From positions 1-58,967 of the forward strand of contig CAZNOS010000001.1 in the NCBI GenBank assembly GCA_964574775.1: 58,967 nt of DNA. Direction: 5' to 3'. Every line of letters begins with the position of its first letter. The first letter of the stretch is position 1. Made by a program: the position numbers and the translations under genes. This document shows, in pieces, positions 34,301-42,264 of the stretch. Under the pieces are notes generated by a model. That model did not search any database. It saw only the letters and a program-made list of their open reading frames with translations, and was not told where the DNA came from. The DNA comes from CABMGO01 sp964574775 (GTDB taxonomy: Archaea > Nanobdellota > Nanobdellia > Pacearchaeales > GW2011-AR1).

Positions 34301-36646
34301 AAAAACAGTAGTCTCCGCATTTGAATCGCAATAACTTCTCCATACGTCCATAACTTCTTGTCTAGCAAGAGATTCTCCAGAATAACCCGCTAATAAATTC
34401 TTTACATTCAATGCGAGATTTGTAATATAGCAAACTCCCTTTAATCCCTTTATCACTTCAGCTAAATTAGCCAACTTCTTTTCCATTTTAGCAATAGTTT
34501 TATTTAACTCTGCAGCTTTTTCTGAAGACTTATTTGGATTTAATTTTATAGTCCTTTGTTCAATTCCAATCTTATAACTAAAATTAGATGCAGTAGTTGT
34601 CTTTTGAGTATTTGTAATTAATTCCACTTTAACGACAGTTGGAACTTCAATATCATCAACCTCTAATTTATAGGGCTTAGTATTTATCGTCTCTTCCTTA
34701 ATTTCGTCTAGTCTGATAGTAGAAGGTCTCTGTCTAACCCAACCATTAATGTTATTAGTATTCGTATAAACAAAAATACTAACCTCCACACGACTAGAAT
34801 ATATTTTATCAACAACGAGCTTTTCCGAATCCTTCTGTAGTTCTATTTCTTGCCCCTCGCCAAAAACACCCCTATATTTTTCATCAACATAAAATCCTGC
34901 TTTTTTAGACTCTCTATCTGCCGCCCTAAACTTTCTCAATGTTATGGAATATGTTTTTCCATTTATCTCAAAATTTTTCATTGTATTTGAAGTGTCATAA
35001 TTTTTTTCCGAAGACAATTGTGCCTGTATCAATGAAGCGTAATCCGAATCTGGAAAATTATCTACAAAACTTTGCATCAATAATATTTTTACGGCGCTCT
35101 CGGTAACAAGATTAATTTGTTCGAGAGATGCAAGCTCGCTAAATCTATTCAAATCTCCACGAACCTCTTTATAATCAGCCAATAACTCATCAACTGCCTC
35201 GTCGGCATTGTCTAAATCACTAACAACCGCTGCATTAACTTCATTGGATTCGCTAGCACTATCTTTTCCAACCAAACTATTAAGTTTAATTTCTCCAAGA
35301 TTAGAATTAATCGGGGAATCTTTCTCATTTAAAATAATCATACTTTCACCAAGCTTAAATCCAGAAAGAGAAATATCTTTAATTTTTACAATACTATTGT
35401 CACCCATCCCAATAGCAGTTTCATCAATATTAGAAATCTTTTTCGCCAACTCAGAATATACAGTCGACTTCATTTCTTTTTCAGAACCAAGTAAAACAAC
35501 CAAACTTTCTTTACTCCCCTCTTTTCCAACATAACCAGAATAAGCCAACTTCCAAGTCAATGATTTTCCAGGAGTAATATTTCCAACGAAAACCCTCTCG
35601 CTAATATTATATAATTTAGAAGCAAAGCCCACAGAAATATTCGCAGGATATCCCCCAACGACACTTAATTCAATTTTCCCCGCACCCTGACAACTCAAGG
35701 TTACTTTTCCAGAGCTATCTGTGTATAAATTCACATCAGAAACAGTGCATCTACCGTCAAGAATTTTCGAATCCTTTCTAACCCAAATTTCACTACCATC
35801 AACGTTTAACAATGCACTATCTTCAGTAGAAGTCATTTGTGAAAGCTTTAATTTAAAACTTGCCTTACAATAATATCCTGGAAAATAAACAGTTGGACTA
35901 GTCTCGCCCTCTTTTAATATATGCTCGTCAATTAACTCACCATTCTGAGAATAAACACCAATCCTAGCTTGCGTAGAGTCAACATCTAACAAACGCAAAT
36001 AACCCTTACCATTCCAAAAGGTTGCCATTCCCATCTGAGAATCAGCGCCAGAAAAATCACTTCCCTCTAAATAAAGCACCGCATCTCCGACGCCATAAGC
36101 AGATTCTGCATCAAAACTAATTCTAGCAGTCAAATTACCGCTAATATATTTAGACATATTATTTTCATTTGGATTTCTTTTTAAGATAATTACAACATAA
36201 CCAACATTATTGTATAACGGATCTCCCAATAAAGTATTATAACTTCTAAGTCCCGCTCTTGCCGGATAAAAACTAACTCCAGAAACCTCGCTAGGCATTT
36301 TTCCACTAAAACTAACTGTTTTAATCGCAGAAATTTTAATCAATGGATTTACTCTTACAGAAGACAATTTACAAAAAACTGGAACATTTTTTTCAGCAAG
36401 CAAGTCACTTCTAACTGCCATAGGTTCACATCCTCCTGGTGGAATCATTAAAACTATATCTGTAGACTCGGCGCAATTACTTTCATCAAATGCGGTTTCT
36501 AATCCAGACCAATATGTGGAAGCAGAAGAGCCATAAATACTATTTACAGAAGGATTTGAATACTGAACACCATTTACGGAATTATAAAATTGCGCAGACG
36601 CAAAACCAATAAAAAATAAAATAAAAATGAATAAAACTTTTTTCAT
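31364..36646 (-). CDS. Giant secreted cysteine-rich surface protein, 1760 aa
   Basis: A Sec signal peptide (MKKVLFIFILFFIGFASAQF) starts the largest protein of the window. About residues 1-700 are beta-rich and contain IPPGGCEPMAV and other paired Cys. About 730-900 contain a predicted coiled coil (KAAELNKTIAKMEKKLANLA). About 1150-1300 form a dense cysteine block (ECQDFMSPEDCALMFNVCDP, then VMCPTSRCDLGGKYP) with a hydrophobic stretch (VIQSGVIGSLVLCLPNFKLF). A Thr/Ser-rich linker near 1690 precedes a small C-terminal domain. It overlaps the stop of the 609-aa pilin-like gene by 4 bp. I recall similar cysteine blocks in unnamed DPANN proteins. It may be a fibre-tip adhesin; no enzyme motif is seen. 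Confidence 0.7.
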   Translation of the reverse strand: MKKVLFIFILFFIGFASAQFYNSVNGVQYSNPSVNSIYGSSASTYWSGLETAFDESNCAESTDIVLMIPPGGCEPMAVRSDLLAEKNVPVFCKLSSVRVNPLIKISAIKTVSFSGKMPSEVSGVSFYPARAGLRSYNTLLGDPLYNNVGYVVIILKRNPNENNMSKYISGNLTARISFDAESAYGVGDAVLYLEGSDFSGADSQMGMATFWNGKGYLRLLDVDSTQARIGVYSQNGELIDEHILKEGETSPTVYFPGYYCKASFKLKLSQMTSTEDSALLNVDGSEIWVRKDSKILDGRCTVSDVNLYTDSSGKVTLSCQGAGKIELSVVGGYPANISVGFASKLYNISERVFVGNITPGKSLTWKLAYSGYVGKEGSKESLVVLLGSEKEMKSTVYSELAKKISNIDETAIGMGDNSIVKIKDISLSGFKLGESMIILNEKDSPINSNLGEIKLNSLVGKDSASESNEVNAAVVSDLDNADEAVDELLADYKEVRGDLNRFSELASLEQINLVTESAVKILLMQSFVDNFPDSDYASLIQAQLSSEKNYDTSNTMKNFEINGKTYSITLRKFRAADRESKKAGFYVDEKYRGVFGEGQEIELQKDSEKLVVDKIYSSRVEVSIFVYTNTNNINGWVRQRPSTIRLDEIKEETINTKPYKLEVDDIEVPTVVKVELITNTQKTTTASNFSYKIGIEQRTIKLNPNKSSEKAAELNKTIAKMEKKLANLAEVIKGLKGVCYITNLALNVKNLLAGYSGESLARQEVMDVWRSYCDSNAETTVFGVKETRDVCYNRMGANISKDVDAYTNAVKAVNDKIGTEKNITKFVASLGGGTITDINMSTTTATLPISSLNSWESVRAYLLYENIKSSGASSKLINKIKVDRDAALIPIVNAANAQSQSGTTSGGANVNLWENKETKELVWGGDKVGDSGVGSVANVATGTAVYLTRYNTINYLLILSEENSGQRSVSSVYERNTNSWIELADGDIKKTLSNARFVSSGNCKNKNLNPTVNYYDSGSAKGLAAATPFDADLGWYVKVSASQGGLLSSESKGYSDSGSVNTFSVCNVGQDGRQTPDDACTTINVNSVGETTNLVSVAGCKMSSNERTRLILDAQEALRQAGRQYSSKGKIIIKISGRADIEAERGTPTGEGGPIEECQDFMSPEDCALMFNVCDPVMCPTSRCDLGGKYPVSNVIQSGVIGSLVLCLPNFKLFGGDVYIPVCLTGVHAGLDAYLSILKAQRDCLQANADNGEYIGMCDYMTAVYKCNLFWNQIQPAISNFLPNIFSLVTGTQKAGGGEYMTFQKSWNNMEASLDYFKNTYGANSFTQFKFGNTQQFGTEVCNSFVGTSFPTSAEALDSLLAPESPYQFYAEFQEIPHTDATVPPTSQYKVFAHIYAGNDTGVSYSIYLKNPPDSSYYTGIPYINVETGYVTKGQQKQVSKDFTAPEGYKELCVSINGQEECGFGKVTTDFAVNALTNSYVQSQVSQTQITTEKECQQGSSSVIGFTSINPQAAVENVVDPRIDLQGIVRICSTVNPGDGTSKSSRWKSVGTCGDANMVCWLDTESVSAATSQIWNISEDMNQAENSLEILNGASGTLTEDASQELAVKINNDIHALTNDGVKAGAHLPILSNITTLQDRGFSNVYQAKGVYLRYKLYETIVRLKNGKGTLLSAVNMPSTSTETPVTTATTTTDKTLGDLVSGNILEKDGVKYSVVSSTTASGGVVITIKQSGQTATQTIPVGSASTKLSEKGYTFVSDK

Positions 36647-38472
36647 TGTTCTAACCCCACGGATAAAACCGAATCTTCAAACTTAATATAGTTTTCATTT
36701 ATATCTTCAATTTTTTGCGGCAAAGAAAAGATAGGAACATTAATTGCTATCGTTCCACCTTGACTTAGAGAATAATCGTCGAAAAATTCAACCGACTTTC
36801 CACCACCATTTAAAACTTGATCTATAGTCTGAGAAGGCATTTCAGTTGTAAAACATTTTGTTTCTACTTCGCCAGTAAGTGCACCAAACCCAGTCGCTGG
36901 AACTTCAAAACATCTGCTTTCAGTTCTTGCTGGGAAAGTTAAACTAGAATTTCTAAAAACCTGTACACTGACATTATAGACGCCCTCTACCAACTCTATC
37001 TTTCTCTCTGCAGGATACATAACACTTCTTGAAAAATCATCAGAAGTAAACTGAACGATTGCATTTCCAGAAACACTTCCTAAATTAAGACCCAGAGTAT
37101 AAACTTTTTTAACCAAAACATCCGCAGAGCTTTCTTGGCTTGAAGAAACGACATATCTACCAGAAGAATAATTTTCCGCTCTCGCCTCTATATATCCATT
37201 GATACAAACCGGAATTTTAGTTTGCAATGGACCAGATTTTGTTTCGCCCAAATAACATCTTTCTCCAAGACAACTATAACTCAGAGTTGCAGCAACTGGA
37301 TTTCCATTCAAATCAGAAACACCGATTTTCATATCATGATTTCTATTCTTACAAATTACCTCTTCCTCGCCAACGAATTCACCAATATTAGTAGAATTCC
37401 TAACTTGGTTTCTTTCAATCATAACAATAACTGGAAATTGAAAAAACTCCTCATCGTCATGAACCTGTATCAAAACTGGAAACATAAGATCATAAATAAG
37501 TTGATATTCAACGAAACAAAAACCAAGCGCATTCATTCCGGGCTGCAAACCAACTGGTTCGACAACATCGTCGCCATATATCTCAATTTTTGTAGGCCAA
37601 TCAGAAAAGTAAACAAAATCCACGCTCTCATCTGTCTTCATATCATCAACTACAAAATAATCATCCGAATTCAAATAGTAATCTCCGCTAATTTTTACAA
37701 ATTGAATATTTTCCACTAAAGCATCAGAAATGTTTTGTCTAATATTAGCAAAATTGAAAACCTTTGGAACACAACCCTCTTCAAATCCAACCGTCGGTGC
37801 ATTCAAGGTTAAAGTATCAAGCGCATAATTATCTAAAAATTTAACTCTTGATTGTGTGTCATATATTCCCTGGGCCAAATCATAAAATTTACCAATCTTA
37901 GAAGCAACAGAAATTTTGTGTTCGCTCACAACAGCGCTAGTATTGTCTTCAGAAAAGAAATAAACATTATTGTCTAAAACCACCTCTACGGAATTATCCT
38001 TAATCTCGACCTCTACATTACCAGAATCTACGTCGATAAAAATGCCGTCATCATTAAAATTTTTAAAATTACAATCTCTCATTGACTCAGAAATAAATCT
38101 TTCTAATTCAGAAACCATCTGTGATTTTGTCGGGATCTGTTCCTTTACTACATTATTTCCAGAAACATAAAACCAATAAGGAACACCAGCACCGCCGAAA
38201 TCTAACTGAGAAGAAGATGGCGCATAAATACTACCGGATTCAAATGGTAGCTCTTCCGTGTATATATAACCACCCTGCTCTCCCAATAATTTGATTCCAG
38301 ATTTTACTCTTTCAGTGATACAGGATTTATATGCATCTTCTGCGGATTGAAAATTTTTAGAAACTGTTCCAGTAAAACCACCCCTAAAAACATAATATAA
38401 AACTATTCCAGCAACCAAAATTATACCTAACACAATAAAGATAGTTACCTGTCCTTTTTTACTAATCACCAT
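36643..38472 (-). CDS. Large pilin-like protein, 609 aa, class III signal peptide
   Basis: It begins MVISKKGQVTIFIVLGIILV: K-K-G followed by Gln, the classic archaeal class III cleavage context, then one hydrophobic helix. The ectodomain of about 580 residues includes Cys pairs (SCITERV, RDCNFKN, ICKNRN, SCLGERCYLG) and late beta strands with SVSGNAIVQFTSDDFS. TTTATATA ends 22 nt before the ATG. The 3' end overlaps the 1760-aa gene in ATGA, giving strict translational coupling. It is inferred to be the membrane- or fibre-anchored partner of the giant protein, much larger than usual pilins. Confidence 0.74.
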   Translation of the reverse strand: MVISKKGQVTIFIVLGIILVAGIVLYYVFRGGFTGTVSKNFQSAEDAYKSCITERVKSGIKLLGEQGGYIYTEELPFESGSIYAPSSSQLDFGGAGVPYWFYVSGNNVVKEQIPTKSQMVSELERFISESMRDCNFKNFNDDGIFIDVDSGNVEVEIKDNSVEVVLDNNVYFFSEDNTSAVVSEHKISVASKIGKFYDLAQGIYDTQSRVKFLDNYALDTLTLNAPTVGFEEGCVPKVFNFANIRQNISDALVENIQFVKISGDYYLNSDDYFVVDDMKTDESVDFVYFSDWPTKIEIYGDDVVEPVGLQPGMNALGFCFVEYQLIYDLMFPVLIQVHDDEEFFQFPVIVMIERNQVRNSTNIGEFVGEEEVICKNRNHDMKIGVSDLNGNPVAATLSYSCLGERCYLGETKSGPLQTKIPVCINGYIEARAENYSSGRYVVSSSQESSADVLVKKVYTLGLNLGSVSGNAIVQFTSDDFSRSVMYPAERKIELVEGVYNVSVQVFRNSSLTFPARTESRCFEVPATGFGALTGEVETKCFTTEMPSQTIDQVLNGGGKSVEFFDDYSLSQGGTIAINVPIFSLPQKIEDINENYIKFEDSVLSVGLEQ

Positions 38473-38523
38473 TAGTAATTTAAGAAAAACTTCCTATATA
38501 AATATATTTGTAGCGATATAAAA

Positions 38524-38547
38524 TGATCCCACGAGGAATTAAACCTC
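38524..38547 (-). pseudogene. 3'-end copy of tRNA-Val (T-arm plus acceptor)
   Basis: It matches 38591-38614 at 23 of 24 positions (T-arm and 3' acceptor strand including the discriminator), 67 bp further along on the same strand. The upstream sequence lacks a normal anticodon arm. It is a partial tRNA gene copy. Confidence 0.65.
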
Positions 38548-38590
38548 TCGCCGTTAAGCGACGCAGAAACAGATAATGCGAGGTTCCGAA

Positions 38591-38661
38591 TGATCCCACG
38601 AGGAATTGAACCTCGGCCTGCTCCACGTCAAAGAGCCGTACTACCGTTAGACAATGGGATC
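38591..38661 (-). tRNA. tRNA-Val (GAC)
   Basis: Acceptor GATCCCA/TGGGATC, anticodon stem GCTCT/GGAGC with loop TTGACGT (anticodon GAC), T-arm CGAGG/CCTCG with TTCAATT, and discriminator A. The D-stem GTCT/GTAC contains a C12-U23 mismatch, so it is weaker than usual. TTTAAATT at 38685-38692 (opposite strand) ends 23 nt upstream and is the likely promoter. Partial tRNA copies flank it on both sides. Confidence 0.9.
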
Positions 38662-38697
38662 TTATATTTCTCAGCTAAAAGCTGAATTTAAATCTAA

Positions 38698-38735
38698 CCA
38701 TTGACTATGCCGAAGCATTTTTAGGCAATGGGATC
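38698..38735 (-). other. Structured 5'-fragment copy of tRNA-Val
   Basis: On the minus strand it begins with the acceptor and first D-arm bases of tRNA-Val (16 positions, one mismatch) but then forms a hairpin: CCATTG pairs with CAATGG around an inner ATGC-TTCG-GCAT stem with a UUCG tetraloop. TTTTAAAA at 38758-38765 ends 22 nt upstream, so it may be transcribed as a small RNA. Confidence 0.5.
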
Positions 38736-38767
38736 TATAAAACAACTACGATTTATATTTTAAAAAC

Positions 38768-39034
38768 CTACCTCTTTCCGCCCTTCACCTGCCCCCAATG
38801 CTCACGTAGATAACTAAATTTCAAAGATTTTTTGTCCATCTTTGCCAAAATAAGCAGATCATTAAAAAGATCTTCCGGTAGCGTTCTATTCTCGTTATAG
38901 TAGCTCTTGAGAGTCTCATAATTAATCTTTAGACCAAACTGTATCAGCGCCCTTAAAGAAGGCGAATTGGAATTAGAAATAACTTGATCTAAAAACTTTC
39001 TCTGTTGTCCGATGCGAAATTTAATCCTAACCAT
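38768..39034 (-). CDS. Small probable DNA-binding (HTH) protein, 88 aa
   Basis: Residues 28-72 read like a helix-turn-helix with a compact scaffold (LRALIQFGLKINYETLKSYY, then RTLPEDLFNDLLILAKM), and the basic C-terminus ends HWGQVKGGKR. I recall similar W-G-Q-V-K-G-G endings after helix-turn-helix segments in archaeal proteins but cannot name the family. A 19-bp inverted repeat at 39045-39063 overlaps its promoter position, suggesting autoregulation. It lies between tRNA-Val and rpl44e. Confidence 0.6.
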   Translation of the reverse strand: MVRIKFRIGQQRKFLDQVISNSNSPSLRALIQFGLKINYETLKSYYNENRTLPEDLFNDLLILAKMDKKSLKFSYLREHWGQVKGGKR

Positions 39035-39044
39035 GTATTTTTAC

Positions 39045-39063
39045 AAATTTACGAAGTAAATTT
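39045..39063. promoter_or_regulatory. Operator-like inverted repeat upstream of the HTH gene
   Basis: AAATTTAC-GAA-GTAAATTT is a perfect 8-bp inverted repeat with a 3-nt spacer. It spans 11 to 29 bp before the ATG at 39034, where the TATA element should lie. Binding here would block transcription, as expected of a repressor site. Confidence 0.55.
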
Positions 39064-39159
39064 GGCTATTTTAATTCGGCGCAAGCCGAAATGCCAACGC
39101 GTCACTGCGCAACCATAACTACCCCAAACTTTATAAACCCTCCTGGTAACTCTCATATT

Positions 39160-39471
39160 ATGAAATTCCCAAAAAAGACAAATAGATTTTGTCCGCATTG
39201 TAATAAAGTTACAGAACAAAAAATAAAGATAGTTAGTTCTGGAACCAAAAGAGGCGCCTTAAAACGAGGCGGTATCGCAAGAGCAAAACTTAGAGGAAAA
39301 GGTAGAGGAATAGGTAATAAGGGTAAGTGGGGATCTAAACCAGCTGTTTCTAAATTTAAAATGAAAACTAAAACAACTAAAAAAGCAAAAATCCTTTATA
39401 CGTGTTCTGTTTGCAATAAAGGCAAAGACAGAAAAGCAGGAATAAGGGCAAGTAAGGTGTTACAAGAATAA
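39160..39471 (+). CDS. rpl44e: 50S ribosomal protein L44e
   Basis: A 103-residue zinc-ribbon protein with CPHC near the N-terminus and CSVC near the C-terminus as metal ligands. MKFPKKTNRFCPHCNKVTEQ is the family start, which sets the ATG at 39160; the open frame extends to 39091 but TTTATAAA at 39130-39137 lies 22 nt before 39160. The basic centre (GGIARAKLRGKGRGIGNKGK) is slightly longer than usual. Its stop overlaps the start of rps3ae (TAATG). Confidence 0.95.
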   Translation: MKFPKKTNRFCPHCNKVTEQKIKIVSSGTKRGALKRGGIARAKLRGKGRGIGNKGKWGSKPAVSKFKMKTKTTKKAKILYTCSVCNKGKDRKAGIRASKVLQE

Positions 39472-40187
39472 TGGCAGTAAAAAAGAAATTTATTAATGTT
39501 GAAATTCCAATTATAAATGAATCCATGCCTGTTTTAGGCGATGCTGAAAATCTAGTCGGCCGAACAATCAAACTCGATCTTTCAAGAAAACTTAAGGGAA
39601 GAGGACTAGAAGTTGTGTTCCAAATCATGAATAAAGATGGCAAACTTGTTGCGCATCCAAAAAATTTAACACTAATGAGAAGCTATGTTCAAAGAATGAT
39701 GAGAAAAAGAGTAAATTACGTCGAAGATTCATTTATCGGTTCATGTAAGGACATCACAATAACAATCAAGCCGTTCTTAATAACTAGAAAAAAAGTTTCT
39801 AGAGCGATAAGAAATAACTTAAGAAAAACAGCAAAAGAATTTGTATTAGAATACGTCAAAACAAAAACATACATGGAACTTGCAGAAGAAATTATTTTTG
39901 GAGAAATGCAAAAACAAATGTATCCAAGATTAAAAAAAGTTTATCCACTTTCACTTTGTGAAATAAGAATTCTAGAAACAAAAGAACTTGCTAAAGCAGA
40001 CTTAACGGTCAAAATCCAAGAAACTCCTAAAGAAGAAGCTGTCGAACTAACGCAAGCTGAAGAAATAGAAGCAGAGCAAAAGAAAAAGGCAGAAGAAGCA
40101 AAAGAAAAGTCTGAAGAAATTAAAGAAGAAAAAACAGAAGACAAAAAAGAAAAGAAATCGAAAAAGAAACCCGAAGAAAAGGAGTAA
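39471..40187 (+). CDS. rps3ae: 30S ribosomal protein S3Ae (eS1)
   Basis: The 238-residue product contains family stretches VGRTIKLDLSRKLKGRGLEV, YVQRMMRKRVNYVEDSF and KVYPLSLCEIRILETKE. The last 40 residues are an unusual Lys/Glu-rich tail, probably disordered. It starts on the last base of the rpl44e stop codon and is followed two bases later by ndk, so three genes form one operon. Confidence 0.95.
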   Translation: MAVKKKFINVEIPIINESMPVLGDAENLVGRTIKLDLSRKLKGRGLEVVFQIMNKDGKLVAHPKNLTLMRSYVQRMMRKRVNYVEDSFIGSCKDITITIKPFLITRKKVSRAIRNNLRKTAKEFVLEYVKTKTYMELAEEIIFGEMQKQMYPRLKKVYPLSLCEIRILETKELAKADLTVKIQETPKEEAVELTQAEEIEAEQKKKAEEAKEKSEEIKEEKTEDKKEKKSKKKPEEKE

Positions 40188-40189
40188 AT

Positions 40190-40726
40190 ATGACAATACA
40201 ATCGTGCTTAGTTTTAATTAAACCGGACGGACTTGTTAAATCTTTAACTGGAAATATAATCACCACTCTTTCTGAAACAAAATTAAAAATAATCGGAGCA
40301 AAAATCGTATCCGTAAAAAGAGAGCTCGCAGAAGCACACTATTCTAATTTAAAAGAACAGCAAATAAAAAAGAAAGGCGTCGAAAAAGGAACACAAATTT
40401 TTGAAAACACCATGAGATATATTATGGGAGAATTTCACACAAACCGAGTTTTTGCACTCGTTTATCACGGAGAAGATGCTATATCAAAAATAAGAACACT
40501 TATCGGACCAACAAATCCAGAAGAAGCAGATCCATGTTCAATTAGAGGAAAATATGGAAGAATAAATTCCAAAACGCAAGTTTTAGAAACTGTAGTTCAC
40601 GCATCCGAATCCGAACAAGACGCGAAAAGAGAAATTCAACTTTGGTTCCAAGCAGAAGACCTAACAGAAAATATTTATCCAACAAAAACAGAAAATATTA
40701 AGATTGATAAAATTTCTTGGGCATAA
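40190..40726 (+). CDS. ndk: Nucleoside diphosphate kinase
   Basis: It moves phosphate between NTPs and NDPs through a phospho-His. The active-site stretch VVHASESEQDA contains the catalytic His (about residue 137), and CLVLIKPDGLVKS and IRGKYGRINSKTQ are the other core motifs. The protein (178 aa) is longer than typical Ndk (about 150) because of an insertion around residues 55-80 (KEQQIKKKGVEKGTQIFENT) seen in some archaeal members. GGAG nine bases before the ATG lies within the end of rps3ae and serves as a Shine-Dalgarno. Confidence 0.95.
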   Translation: MTIQSCLVLIKPDGLVKSLTGNIITTLSETKLKIIGAKIVSVKRELAEAHYSNLKEQQIKKKGVEKGTQIFENTMRYIMGEFHTNRVFALVYHGEDAISKIRTLIGPTNPEEADPCSIRGKYGRINSKTQVLETVVHASESEQDAKREIQLWFQAEDLTENIYPTKTENIKIDKISWA

Positions 40727-40747
40727 TCTTCTTTAATATCAGTGCTA

Positions 40748-41170
40748 CTAAATAGCAGCCGATGCCACCGCAGATATTTTTTTTACTCTCTTCGCCATAA
40801 GCTTCTCTAGAGATCTATTGTTCAATACAACCGTTGTTCTAACAACACCACTATTATCAACCATCACTAAAACGTCCTTATAATCTCTTTTTTCTCCTGG
40901 TTTTCTTACATGTATAATTCTCTGTCCGATTCCACCGCCATCAGGATTAACATCGGCTATGCCTCTCTTAAGGAAACATTTTACCACATGACCATTACGA
41001 TCGCTAGGTTGAATCTCGTATTCTTCATCTGGATTAGCTATCACATAATTAACTATAGTCGGAACAAGATGCCTCTCTCTCATTCTACCTTCAGCATGCT
41101 GTGTATATTCCCTCCCACTAATTGTTATACTATCCACGCCTTTCATTCCATTATCATCAATTATTGCCAT
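40748..41170 (-). CDS. DUF4258-like small protein
   Basis: YTQHAEGRMRERHLVPTIVN resembles the DUF4258/BrnT-type start, in which a His and an Arg-x-x-Glu-Arg pattern precede a small beta sheet. The later strands VVKCFLKRG, QRIIHVR, DVLVMVDNSGVVRTTVV continue it. TTTTTAAA ends 21 nt before the ATG at 41170, so the upstream in-frame start is not used. Some relatives are toxins or RNases, but no antitoxin gene is beside it. The function is unproven. Confidence 0.6.
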   Translation of the reverse strand: MAIIDDNGMKGVDSITISGREYTQHAEGRMRERHLVPTIVNYVIANPDEEYEIQPSDRNGHVVKCFLKRGIADVNPDGGGIGQRIIHVRKPGEKRDYKDVLVMVDNSGVVRTTVVLNNRSLEKLMAKRVKKISAVASAAI

Positions 41171-41218
41171 AAAAAGAAACACGCAGACTTATTTAAAAAT
41201 ATTACTACAGATATAAAA

Positions 41219-41311
41219 AGCCTGCAGAGGGAGTCAAACCCCCGACCCCAAGTTTTTTTGAATTTTCTTGTTTATACAAAACTCGTGCTCTATCAACTGA
41301 GCTATGCAGGC
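41219..41311 (-). tRNA. tRNA-Thr (TGT) with a 20-nt intron
   Basis: Acceptor GCCTGCA/TGCAGGC, D-stem GCTC/GAGC, anticodon stem CGAGT/ACTTG, T-stem GGGGG/CCCTC, discriminator U. The anticodon loop is interrupted at the canonical 37/38 position by a 20-nt intron (41255-41274), giving TTTGTA...A and anticodon TGT; TTGT/ACAA pairing fits a splicing fold. The D-loop has G18-A19 and the T-loop starts TTT instead of TTC, so the G19-C56 tertiary pair appears as A19-U56. EndA at 13084 is the expected splicing enzyme. Confidence 0.9.
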
Positions 41312-41360
41312 ATAAAAATACTAGAAAAAAATGCTTTTTAAAAGTTGTTATAATAGAAAA

Positions 41361-42182
41361 TTACAGCTCATCTGCAGTACTTCTTTCGTATTCTGATTCT
41401 CCACGCTCTTCTTTCTCCCTAGCTCTTCTCATAGATGCACTAGATGATGCCCCGACGCCGGTGACTGCCTCGGCTGCCCTTATTAATTTTTCCCTTGCCT
41501 CTATCTCATCTTCACGCCCCTTCTTCCTAGCGCTCTTTATTCTATACAACTTCAAAAGATCAACGGCCTTTTTAGAAAATCTAGAAAGCAAAATAAAAAC
41601 AACCGCCGCTACCGACCAAAGAAGTAGCTGTACATATGGATTCAAAACTAACTCTATCAGCGTAATCAACTTATTTGCCAAAAAAACTGAAGCACTCTGG
41701 AAAAGCTGAACTAATATAAAAACCACGAAAACCAACACATAAACTATAACATTAGTTGAACCAGAAAATAATTCCAAATCCCTAAGCGCCTGGTAAAAAG
41801 TATAAAAATATTTTATCAAAGTACACCATATGACAAAAACTAAAACAAATAACAACGAAAGCTGTGGAGTCATTCCTACTAAAAATTCAACAATCGGATC
41901 ACTATACGGCGAAACTTTTCTATACCCACCTATAACCTGTTTAAAAAAGGGTTTTGTCTCCAGCAATTTCCCCCACTCTTTCTTTAAATATTCCTTTCTC
42001 ACCTCATCCCTCGTTAAAAAATTCTCTGCATCTTGTATATCTTGTTCAGTTTGTTGAATACTACCCTCGATCTGATTTGCCTTATTTTCAATAGACGAAT
42101 CCACACTCGCATAAACAAAAGAAATAAATAATATTCCAAATAAGACTAAAGAAACAAAAACCAATCCTCTTTCTAACTTCAT
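41361..42182 (-). CDS. Multi-pass membrane protein with N-terminal coiled coil and basic tail
   Basis: The start ATG at 42182 is 21 nt after ATTATAAA; the in-frame TTG at 42197 is rejected. The 273-residue product has a signal-like first helix, an extracytoplasmic coiled coil (VDSSIENKANQIEGSIQQTE), about five membrane helices, then a charged tail (RIKSARKKGREDEIEAREKL) ending in Ser/Glu/Arg-rich sequence. It has the same layout (signal, external part, membrane block, cytosolic charged helix) as its neighbours at 42574, 43382 and 45160. The function is unknown. Confidence 0.66.
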   Translation of the reverse strand: MKLERGLVFVSLVLFGILFISFVYASVDSSIENKANQIEGSIQQTEQDIQDAENFLTRDEVRKEYLKKEWGKLLETKPFFKQVIGGYRKVSPYSDPIVEFLVGMTPQLSLLFVLVFVIWCTLIKYFYTFYQALRDLELFSGSTNVIVYVLVFVVFILVQLFQSASVFLANKLITLIELVLNPYVQLLLWSVAAVVFILLSRFSKKAVDLLKLYRIKSARKKGREDEIEAREKLIRAAEAVTGVGASSSASMRRAREKEERGESEYERSTADEL

Positions 42183-42264
42183 AAAGAATACAAACAAAAA
42201 GGATTTATAATCCTAACGAAAAAGAAATATTTAAATACACAATCAAACTATTCATATAAAGAAC

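Noticed and set aside
38524..38735. Split (trans-spliced) tRNA-Val halves
   Set aside because: The 5' fragment ends within the D-arm and neither piece contains an anticodon arm, so joining them would not give a tRNA. A complete tRNA-Val lies between them.
40748..41170. Toxin-antitoxin module around the DUF4258-like gene
   Set aside because: No small partner gene is adjacent; its neighbours are ndk and tRNA-Thr.
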